Assembly: GCA_029946105.1 (NCBI GenBank)
Contig: JAQSDW010000072.1
Span: 1-51,332 of the forward strand
Source: Reyranella sp.
GTDB taxonomy: Bacteria; Pseudomonadota; Alphaproteobacteria; Reyranellales; Reyranellaceae
Length of the DNA stretch: 51,332 bases
Direction: 5' to 3'
Position 1 is the first letter of the stretch, and every line of letters starts with the position of its first letter. Under the pieces are notes generated by a model, which was not told the origin of the DNA, made no database searches, and saw only the letters and a list, made by a program, of their open reading frames with translations. The position numbers and the translations under genes are program-made. Below are positions 45,474 through 51,332 of this stretch, piece by piece.

Positions 45474-46460
45474 TCAGGGAGCAGCAGCCTCGAGATAAAC
45501 GACGGCGAACAGGCGATCGGGATCGGTCCAGGTCCGGTCGATGGTGAAGCCCGCACTGCGGGCGAGCGCCGCGATCCCGGCATCGTCGTACTTGTAGGAA
45601 TACTCGGTGTGGACGCGCTCGCCCTCGGCAAAGGTGAAGGTGCGGCCCGACACGGTGACGGACTGCGCCGCCAGACTGCGGAAGTAGATCTCGATACGGC
45701 CCTCGACCGGATCGTAGAAGGCGTCGTGGGCGAAGCGCGCGGTGTCGAAGGTGGCGCCCAGTTCGCGGTTCATGCGGCGCAGCAGGTTGAGCGTGAAAGC
45801 CGCCGTGACGCCGGCGGAGTCGTTGTAGGCGTCATTCAGCCGCTTCGGGTCCTTGCGGAGATCGACGCCCAGCACCATCGCGCCGCGGTCGCCCAGCAGG
45901 GTGCGGGCGCGGCGCAGGAACGACGTGGCATCCTGCGGTTCGAGATTGCCGATCGTCGAGCCCGGAAAGAAGCCGAGCCGCGGCGCGCCGTTGACATCGG
46001 CCCCCTTCAAGTCGATGGGCAAGGCCTCCAGCGCCATGTAGTCGGCGCATACCGGCTCGACCCTGAGGCGTGGATAGTCGCGACGCAGCCGGGCCGCGGT
46101 GGCGTCGAGATGGTGGCGCGAGATGTCGATCGGCACATAGGCCACGAGGTCGGGCATGGCATCGAGCAGCAGCCGCGTCTTGACGCTGGAGCCGCTGCCG
46201 AACTCGACCAGGGCGCAGCCCGGACCCGCCAGCCGCGCCAGCTCGGGCGCGCAGTCCTTCAGGATCCCGGTCTCAGTACGTGTGAGGTAATATTCCGGCA
46301 GCTCGCAGATCGCATCGAACAGCTCGGAGCCGCGCGCGTCGTAGAGGAACTTGGCCGGGATGGCGCGCGGCGAATGCGAAAGACCGGCGAGGACAGCGTC
46401 GCGGAATTCCTCGCGGTCGTTGAGTTCGACGCGATCCGGAGCGAGCAGGGAAACGTTCAT
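45474..46460 (-). CDS. egtD: L-histidine N(alpha)-methyltransferase EgtD (ergothioneine)
   Basis: A 328-residue SAM methyltransferase that trimethylates histidine to hercynine. Family marks are AIPAKFLYDARGSELFDAI, LPEYYLTRTETGIL, VEFGSGSSVKTRLLL (SAM motif I), YVPIDISRHHL and FFPGSTIGNLEP. YNDSAGVTAAFTLNLL and the RIEIYFRSL segment form the histidine side. The start at ATG 46458-46460 overlaps the stop of egtB by 4 bases (ATGA), so EgtB and EgtD are translated together. The family match is strong along its full length. Confidence 0.96.
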   Translation of the reverse strand: MNVSLLAPDRVELNDREEFRDAVLAGLSHSPRAIPAKFLYDARGSELFDAICELPEYYLTRTETGILKDCAPELARLAGPGCALVEFGSGSSVKTRLLLDAMPDLVAYVPIDISRHHLDATAARLRRDYPRLRVEPVCADYMALEALPIDLKGADVNGAPRLGFFPGSTIGNLEPQDATSFLRRARTLLGDRGAMVLGVDLRKDPKRLNDAYNDSAGVTAAFTLNLLRRMNRELGATFDTARFAHDAFYDPVEGRIEIYFRSLAAQSVTVSGRTFTFAEGERVHTEYSYKYDDAGIAALARSAGFTIDRTWTDPDRLFAVVYLEAAAP

Positions 46461-47668
46461 CGCAGATCCTCCGCCAGGCGAATGCCGCCGAACATCCATC
46501 GCGCATCGGGGGGAAAGAAGTTGCGATAGGTCGTGCGTATATGGTCCACCGGCGTGGCACTACAACCACCGCGCAGGACCATCTGGTTGGCCATGAACTT
46601 GCCGTTGTACTCGCCGATCGCGCCCGGCGGCTCGCGGTAGCCGGGATAGGCCACGTAAGGACTGGCCGTCCATTCCCAGACCTCGCTGGTGCCCTGCAAC
46701 GCGGCAGCGCCCTTCTCCCATTCGGCCTCGCGCGGCAGGCGCTTGCCCGCCCACTTGGCGAAAGCCGCGGCCTCGTAGGCGCTGACATGGCACACCGGCT
46801 CGGAGGGCTGCAGGGCACGCAGGCCCGACAGCGTGAAGACGTGCCAGCGGCCGTCCTTCATCTCCCAGTAGAGCGGCGCCTCCCAGCCGCGCTGGGTGAC
46901 GCAGTCCCAACCGGCCGACAACCAGAACTCAGGCCGGCGATAGCCGCCGTCCTCGATGAAGGCGAGATACTCGGCGCAGCTGGTCGGCCGCGAGGCGAGC
47001 GCAAACGGATCGAGCCAGACGCGATGGCGCGGGCCCTCGTTGTCGAAGGCGAAGCCCTGGCCATCGTGGCCGACCTCGGTCAGTCCGCCTTCGAAGGCGG
47101 ACCACGCGAGCGGCGGGGCTTCCGATGTCACGGCCTGCGGCGGCGCGGCACGATAGGCCGGACGCAGGGGATTGAGCGACAGCATGTGCTTGGCATCCAT
47201 CAGGATCAGCTCCTGATGCTGCTGCTCGTGATGCAGGCCGAGTTTGACCAGGTCGGCCACGTTGGCGGCCCCGCGCCCGAGCAGGTCGGTCATGGCGTCG
47301 GTGACATGGCGGCGATAGGCCATGATCTCCTCGACGCCGGGCCGCGAGAGCAGGCCGCGCTGGGGCCGCGGATGCCGCGGCCCGACGGCCTCGTAGTACG
47401 AGTTGAAGAGATATTCGAAGGCCGGATCGAAGGCGCGATAGCCGGGCGCGTGCGGGCCCAGAACGAACGTCTCGAAAAACCACGTCGTGTGCGCGAGATG
47501 CCACTTGGTCGGGCTGGCATCCGGCATCGACTGCACGGTCTGGTCCTCGGCCGACAGCGGCGCGGCCAGCCGCTCGGTCTGGCGGCGAACCGCCTGGAAA
47601 CGTGCAACGGACTCCGCAACGGACTCTGGGGCCCCGGTCTCGACGGCTTGCGTTACCTTATTCGACAC
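46457..47668 (-). CDS. egtB: Ergothioneine biosynthesis sulfoxide synthase EgtB
   Basis: A 403-residue non-haem iron enzyme that joins hercynine to a thiol by oxygen-dependent C-S bond formation. The N-terminal DinB-like domain carries WHLAHTTWFFETF and the iron-binding LGLHHEQQHQEL histidines. The FGE-sulfatase-like C-terminal domain has VCHVSAYEAAAFAKWAGKRLP, VWEWTASPY and RTTYRNFFPP. I chose GTG 47666-47668 because GGAGG lies 5 bases upstream; an ATG 9 codons earlier also exists. The open frame continues far upstream, but that part is antisense to the divergent gene. No egtA, egtC or egtE is in the window. Confidence 0.95.
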   Translation of the reverse strand: MSNKVTQAVETGAPESVAESVARFQAVRRQTERLAAPLSAEDQTVQSMPDASPTKWHLAHTTWFFETFVLGPHAPGYRAFDPAFEYLFNSYYEAVGPRHPRPQRGLLSRPGVEEIMAYRRHVTDAMTDLLGRGAANVADLVKLGLHHEQQHQELILMDAKHMLSLNPLRPAYRAAPPQAVTSEAPPLAWSAFEGGLTEVGHDGQGFAFDNEGPRHRVWLDPFALASRPTSCAEYLAFIEDGGYRRPEFWLSAGWDCVTQRGWEAPLYWEMKDGRWHVFTLSGLRALQPSEPVCHVSAYEAAAFAKWAGKRLPREAEWEKGAAALQGTSEVWEWTASPYVAYPGYREPPGAIGEYNGKFMANQMVLRGGCSATPVDHIRTTYRNFFPPDARWMFGGIRLAEDLR

Positions 47669-47773
47669 GACACCTCCGCACCGCACGCAACGCATCTCGA
47701 CGATAGCCGGTTGCAATGCGCCCGTCCCGCATCCACTGTCGACAGCCTCCGCTTGTCCACCAGAGGGGCGCAA

Positions 47774-48685
47774 GTGCCGATTTGCGAGATCGACCCGTGG
47801 CGTACTCAATATTTCGAGAGTGCGAAGTGTCCCGACGACATCTTCATTCCGACTGAGGACAGCGACGCCTGGACCTGGAACCCGGCGCATCGCTGGGTCT
47901 ACGACAAGCTCGCAGTGGCCACGAGCCAGGGCCTCGACGCCGCCCCGCACGGCGTCGCCCCGGTTCGCTATCCGGTATTCTCCAAGCCGATCTACAATCT
48001 CAAGGGAATGGGCGTCGGCAGCCGCGCGCTCGGCTCGGAGGCCGACTATGCCGAGGCCTACCGGCCCGGGCACATGTGGAGCACCCTGCTCGAAGGCGAC
48101 CATATCAGCAGCGACGTGGCCGTCGTCGACGGTGTGCCCTGCTGGTGGCGTCATGCCAGTGGTGCCGCCAGCGGCGACGGGACCTTCGATCATTGGGAAG
48201 TGCATGCCGGCGCAGCACCCGCGGTCGAGGAATGGTGCGGCGCCTGGTGCCGGCGCCACCTCGCGGGCTACACCGGCATGGTCAATCTCGAGACCATCGG
48301 CGGCCGGATCATAGAGGTCCATCTGCGCTTCGCCGACCAGTGGCCCGATCTCTATGGCAAGGGCTGGGTCGAGGCGCTGGTCCGTCTCTATGCCGCAGGC
48401 GAATGGCGGTTCGACGATTCGAACCGCCGCACGGGCTACAGTGTCGTGTTGTTCGCGCCGCACGGCGCGCGCCATCGCCACCCGTCCCACGCGCTGCAGG
48501 AAGCCATCGCCGGCCGACCCGGCATCTCCAGTCTGCAGATCACTTTCCACGAGGAACTCGCCCCCGGCAGCCACGCCATGCCGCCCGGTGGCTTTCGGCT
48601 GGCGATCATCAACTGCTGGGATCGCGACGCCGGCAACGCGGCACGCGAAGAACTCCAGCGGCACTTCGAAGCGACGCGCGCCTGA
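47774..48685 (+). CDS. ATP-grasp-like protein of unknown function, divergent to egtBD
   Basis: A 303-residue protein starting at GTG 47774 with GAGGGGCG just upstream. The family is not named with certainty, but the order of motifs fits an ATP-grasp fold: RYPVFSKPIYNLKGMGVGS (strand with the ATP-binding Lys and a glycine loop), STLLEGDHISSDVAVVDG (the Q/L-x-x-x-G-x-E/H-x-S-x-D strand), and GMVNLETIGGRIIEVHLRF (the N-x-E and E-x-x-x-R metal region). ATP-grasp enzymes ligate a carboxylate to an amine or thiol. It is divergent from egtB across 105 bp, which would allow shared regulation. A role in ergothioneine or related thiol chemistry is inference only. Confidence 0.6.
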   Translation: MPICEIDPWRTQYFESAKCPDDIFIPTEDSDAWTWNPAHRWVYDKLAVATSQGLDAAPHGVAPVRYPVFSKPIYNLKGMGVGSRALGSEADYAEAYRPGHMWSTLLEGDHISSDVAVVDGVPCWWRHASGAASGDGTFDHWEVHAGAAPAVEEWCGAWCRRHLAGYTGMVNLETIGGRIIEVHLRFADQWPDLYGKGWVEALVRLYAAGEWRFDDSNRRTGYSVVLFAPHGARHRHPSHALQEAIAGRPGISSLQITFHEELAPGSHAMPPGGFRLAIINCWDRDAGNAAREELQRHFEATRA

Positions 48686-48688
48686 TCG

Positions 48689-48856
48689 TCAGAGGTTTCG
48701 GCGAATGAGTCCGGCAAAGAGGCTGACCACGAACAGGATGAGCGCAATCACGAACAGGATTTGCGCCATGCCCGTTGCCGTCGACGCGATCCCGCCGAAG
48801 CCGAAGACCGCAGCCACCAGTGCGATCACGAGAAACATCAACGCCCAGTAAAGCAT
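48689..48856 (-). CDS. DUF1328 family small membrane protein (YtjA-like)
   Basis: A 55-residue protein starting [20 protein letters not shown], with two hydrophobic helices (about 3-20 and 31-50) around a [12 protein letters not shown] turn and a basic end RRNL. This is the typical DUF1328/YtjA pattern, common in proteobacteria and often stress-linked. The ATG 48854-48856 follows GGAGTGAG. The stop is 3 bases from the 3' end of the convergent ATP-grasp-like gene. Confidence 0.9.
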   Translation of the reverse strand: MLYWALMFLVIALVAAVFGFGGIASTATGMAQILFVIALILFVVSLFAGLIRRNL

Positions 48857-48872
48857 AACTCACTCCATCGCT

Positions 48873-48886
48873 GGCCTCGCGAGGCC
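48873..48886. promoter_or_regulatory. 14-bp perfect palindrome in the DUF1328 leader
   Basis: GGCCTCGCGAGGCC is a perfect 14-bp palindrome, 16 bases upstream of the DUF1328 start codon. It could be an operator or a strong short hairpin close to the ribosome-binding site. No matching site was noticed elsewhere in the window. Confidence 0.3.
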
Positions 48887-48921
48887 TGAGGTTGAGGACT
48901 CGACACGAAGACACAACGGGG

Positions 48922-48939
48922 GCAACCCAGGGGGGTTGC
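48922..48939. promoter_or_regulatory. Inverted repeat GCAACCC-N4-GGGTTGC
   Basis: A perfect 7-bp inverted repeat with a 4-base centre in the 131-bp spacer between the divergent DUF1328 and DUF2177 genes. It could be a regulator site for either side or a leader hairpin. Promoter elements are not clear. Confidence 0.3.
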
Positions 48940-48987
48940 GGGACGTTCATTAGGTAACAACTAAGCGATCAGGCTACTGTGCGGCCG

Positions 48988-49404
48988 ATGAAATCACTTG
49001 CGGTCGGATATCTCGTGGCCCTCGGCACATTGGCCGTTCTCGACGCCCTGTGGCTGGGCGTGGTCAGCCGCGAATTCTACAAGGCCCGCCTGGGGCAGTT
49101 GCTGCTCGACCAGCCGCTATGGTAGGTGGCGATCCTTTTCTATCTGGTCCATGCTGCCGGCATCGCCGTGTTTGCCGTGTTTGCCGTGCTGCCTGCAACC
49201 GCCACCGGCACCTGGCTCGCTGCAGTGCTCTACGGAGCTCTCTTCGGCTTCTGCGTCTATTCCGCCTACGACCTCACAAACCTTGCCACCCTGCGCGGCT
49301 GGTCGATGGCGCTCAGCCTGGTCGATCTCGCCTGGGGCGCCGTCGTGACGGCGGTGGCGACACTAGCGGCGTATCTCGTGGTGCGGTCGGTTCAGGCCGT
49401 CTGA
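48988..49404 (+). pseudogene. DUF2177 family membrane protein, interrupted by an in-frame TAG
   Basis: The frame from ATG 48988 reads MKSLAVGYLVALGTLAVLDALWLG and continues to LLLDQPLW, then meets TAG at 49123-49125 (codon 46) and goes on in the same frame with VAILFYLVHAAGIAVFAV to the stop at 49402-49404. Both parts fit one DUF2177 four-helix membrane protein: 45 codons before the stop and 92 after. A single base change from a sense codon would explain it. GTG follows the TAG directly, so restart could give a truncated product. A sequencing error or readthrough is also possible. The end overlaps the convergent GNAT gene by 13 bases. Confidence 0.8.
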
Positions 49405-49673
49405 CGGCGGCTGTCGTCGTATTCCGGATGGCGGCCCATGAAGGCCACCACGAAGCTGCACGCCGGCACGATCTTGAAACCGCGCTTGCGGGTATCGTCC
49501 AGCGCGGCGCGGACGAGCTGGGCGCCGATGCCCTTGCCCTCGTCGGCCGGCGGCACTTCCGTATGGGTGAAGACCAGACCATCGCCCTGCTGGTGATAGA
49601 CGGCGATCGCCAGCCCATGCTCGGTCTCGAGCTCGTAGCGATGCTGCGCTTCGTTGTGCCTGACCGTCGCCAT
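49392..49673 (-). CDS. Small GNAT-family N-acetyltransferase (YjdJ/Gcn5-like)
   Basis: A 93-residue minimal GNAT. It has YHQQGDGLVFTHTEVPPADE, then the acetyl-CoA loop EGKGIGAQLVRAAL (Q/R-x-x-G-x-G/A form) and KIVPACSFVVAFMGRHPEYDD, the typical ending of the YjdJ/COG2388 group. Its start and the stop of the solute-binding-protein gene share one base (TGATG), so the two may be co-translated. Substrate is unknown. Confidence 0.9.
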   Translation of the reverse strand: MATVRHNEAQHRYELETEHGLAIAVYHQQGDGLVFTHTEVPPADEGKGIGAQLVRAALDDTRKRGFKIVPACSFVVAFMGRHPEYDDSRRQTA

Positions 49674-51256
49674 CAGCGATCAACCTCCCAGAACATCGGA
49701 TAAGACGACTGGATCATGCCCTTGAGGTCGCTGCGGTAACCCGCGGCGATGCTGAACTGGCCCCACATCACGGCCGGGACCAGTTCATAGGCAATGACCT
49801 GGATCTCGGCCGCGATCTTCTTGCGATCTTCCAACGTTCCGGCTTCCGTGAACGCCTTCATCAGCTTCGGAATGCGCTCGTCGCACGACCAGCCGGGGAA
49901 ATCGTTGCAGGTCGCCGCCACGTAGAAATGGGTGAGCGGCGTAAACATGTCGGTGCCGTTCGAGTAGACCGGAAACATCGACCAGCCTTCCTTCTTGGCG
50001 CGGCGGGCAAGAATCGTCGGCCAGTCGCGCGGCTGTTCCTCGACCGTGAAGCCGACGTCGCGCATGTTCTGGGCCAGAACGCGCGCCGCCGTCTGGCTGA
50101 TCGAGCCCGCGACTTCGAGAATGATCACCGGCTCGCCCTTGTAGCCCGCCGCCTTCAGTTCGGCGCGGGCAGCCGCGAGATCGAGCTTGGCCCCGGCCGA
50201 ACCCGCATCTGTGCTGAGCGGTGTGCCGCACATCCAGAACGACGGGCACGACTTGGCCTTGAAGCGATCCGGCACGCCGATGGCGGTCAAAATCGCATCC
50301 TGGTCGACGAGCTTCCACAGCACGCGCCGCACCGCCGGATTGTCGAAGGGAGGTGCCGCGTGGTTCAGGCGGAAGTTGCCCTGGAACTGATGCAAGCCTC
50401 CCAGCCCGATCAGCTTCACCGCCCGCTCCTTCTCCAGGAGCGGCAGCATGTCAAACGGCAGGTACTGCATGTAATCGATCTCGCCCGCCATCAGCGCGTT
50501 GGCGCCGGTCGACTGGTCGGGCATGACGCGCAGCACGAGGCGATCGATCTTCACGTTCTTGCCGCCGGCCAGAAAGTCGGGCTTCTCCTTGCGCGGCACA
50601 TAGTCGGGGTTGCGCTCGAGCACCATCTGGTTGCCCGGCCGCCACTCGCTCTTGACGAACCGGAACGGCCCCGAGCCGATCGGTTCGGGGATGCGCTGGT
50701 CGCCCGGGGTCGCGGCGAGGCGTGCCGGCATCATCGCCGGCAGCGGCGCGTTCGGCTTGCCGAGGATATCGAGCAGCAGGGGAAACGGCGCCTTGAGCAC
50801 GAGCTTGAATGTCTTGGCGTCAACGGCATCGAGCGACACGGTGTCGGCCAGCAGCATCTTGCCCAGGGCGTCGCGGCCGCCCCAGCGCTTGAGCGATGCC
50901 ACGCAGTCCTCTGCCGTAACTGGCGCGCCGTCATGCCACTTGAGGCCATCGCGGAGAACGAAGGTCCAGGTGAGCTTGTCGGCGCTGCTCTGCCAGGTGT
51001 CGACCATCTGCGGCTTGATCTCGCCCGCCTCGTTCATGGCGAACAGCGTGTCGAAGACGTGCGTCGAGAATGTCCGGGTGATGGCCACCGTGGTGGCATG
51101 GGGATCGAGGATCGTGGCCTCTGACTCGAGCACGACGGTCAACGATTTCGCAGCGCGAGCGTCTCGAGACCGGACAAGAGACAGTCCCGCCAGTGCCACG
51201 CCACCGGCCAATGCCGTCCGCCGTCCGAAATTACTGCCGAAATCACTGCTACGCAT
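49673..51256 (-). CDS. ABC transporter substrate-binding protein, family 5 (peptide/glutathione type)
   Basis: A 527-residue periplasmic binding protein (SBP_bac_5). The N-terminus FGRRTALAGGVALAGLSLV...RA|AK looks like a Tat-type signal with a twin arginine. Family marks include LDPHATTVAITRTFSTHVFDTLF, KWHDGAPVTAEDCVASLKRW, EPIGSGPFRFVKSEW and FDNPAVRRVLWKLVDQDAIL. Such proteins deliver peptides, nickel-type complexes or opines to an ABC importer. No permease or ATPase gene is seen downstream; the partners may lie to the right of the window or be elsewhere. Bases 51257-51332 hold its upstream region; no promoter is clear. Confidence 0.92.
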   Translation of the reverse strand: MRSSDFGSNFGRRTALAGGVALAGLSLVRSRDARAAKSLTVVLESEATILDPHATTVAITRTFSTHVFDTLFAMNEAGEIKPQMVDTWQSSADKLTWTFVLRDGLKWHDGAPVTAEDCVASLKRWGGRDALGKMLLADTVSLDAVDAKTFKLVLKAPFPLLLDILGKPNAPLPAMMPARLAATPGDQRIPEPIGSGPFRFVKSEWRPGNQMVLERNPDYVPRKEKPDFLAGGKNVKIDRLVLRVMPDQSTGANALMAGEIDYMQYLPFDMLPLLEKERAVKLIGLGGLHQFQGNFRLNHAAPPFDNPAVRRVLWKLVDQDAILTAIGVPDRFKAKSCPSFWMCGTPLSTDAGSAGAKLDLAAARAELKAAGYKGEPVIILEVAGSISQTAARVLAQNMRDVGFTVEEQPRDWPTILARRAKKEGWSMFPVYSNGTDMFTPLTHFYVAATCNDFPGWSCDERIPKLMKAFTEAGTLEDRKKIAAEIQVIAYELVPAVMWGQFSIAAGYRSDLKGMIQSSYPMFWEVDR

Positions 51257-51332
51257 CCACGCCCCCTGTCAGCCCAAGAAGGGCAACGTAGCGACTTTTC
51301 GAAGGGGCGCAAATTACAAGGAAGACACCTAG

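Noticed and set aside
46457..48664. A 735-codon minus-strand open frame that would fuse EgtB with a long N-terminal extension, and a 714-codon plus-strand frame over the same region.
   Set aside because: The extensions are antisense to well-supported genes and have no family motifs; high GC and G/C third positions keep antisense frames open. A GGAGG-GTG start gives EgtB its normal length.

Overview
The window is chromosomal DNA, high in GC with strong G/C third positions, from a Gram-negative bacterium. It probably belongs to the Alphaproteobacteria, perhaps a Rhodospirillales/Reyranella-like lineage; this is inferred from the gene mix (two-gene egtBD, a DUF2161 nuclease, a YcaQ-type glycosylase, an amidohydrolase/deacetylase, a DUF1328 protein) and not from a marker gene. 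No rRNA, tRNA, CRISPR array, transposase or phage gene was seen.

About two thirds of the window (1-34.7 kb) is a surface-polysaccharide locus. From 25.3 kb down to 0.6 kb almost everything is on the minus strand, in two transcription blocks. The upstream block (25324 to 9576) holds 13 tightly packed, often overlapping genes: a priming glycosyl-phosphotransferase, an AsnB-type amidotransferase, seven GT4-like glycosyltransferases, a methyltransferase, an ABC exporter pair (Wzm/Wzt with a C-terminal glycan-binding domain) and a Wzy-like polymerase. After a 432-bp gap, the second block (9143 to 630) encodes a secreted Gln/Pro-rich protein with a GAGPLQ hexapeptide array, an outer-membrane beta-barrel, a Wza-like lipoprotein, a Wzc/ExoP-type tyrosine autokinase with a Tyr-rich tail, a UDP-HexNAc dehydrogenase, an FkbM methyltransferase and another methyltransferase. 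A cut-off FAD oxidoreductase lies at the left edge. The locus therefore mixes parts typical of Wzx/Wzy assembly with an ABC exporter, and no flippase is visible. The dehydrogenase plus AsnB pair suggests an amidated uronic acid in the glycan.

From 25.8 to 31.1 kb is a patchier stretch of genes in alternating orientation (three family-2 glycosyltransferases, two FkbM methyltransferases) with longer AT-richer spacers, which looks like a variable or acquired insert. From 34.7 down to 31.1 kb (minus strand) follow a GT4, an O-antigen ligase/Wzy_C protein and a membrane-anchored unknown.

From 34.8 kb onward the window is mostly ordinary metabolic and housekeeping genes: a CpdA-like phosphoesterase, a DUF2161 nuclease, a GST-like protein with a small membrane protein, a small lipoprotein, a beta-CASP hydrolase, a PhyH-like dioxygenase next to an aldo/keto reductase, a GT25-like protein, a YcaQ-like glycosylase, an amidohydrolase with a small partner, ergothioneine genes egtB-egtD facing a divergent ATP-grasp-like gene, a DUF1328 membrane protein, a DUF2177 gene broken by an in-frame TAG, a small GNAT and a peptide-type solute-binding protein.

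The most interesting items are the hexapeptide-repeat secreted protein inside the export operon, the ATP-grasp-like gene facing egtBD, the mixed export machinery, the dioxygenase/reductase pair and the interrupted DUF2177 gene.
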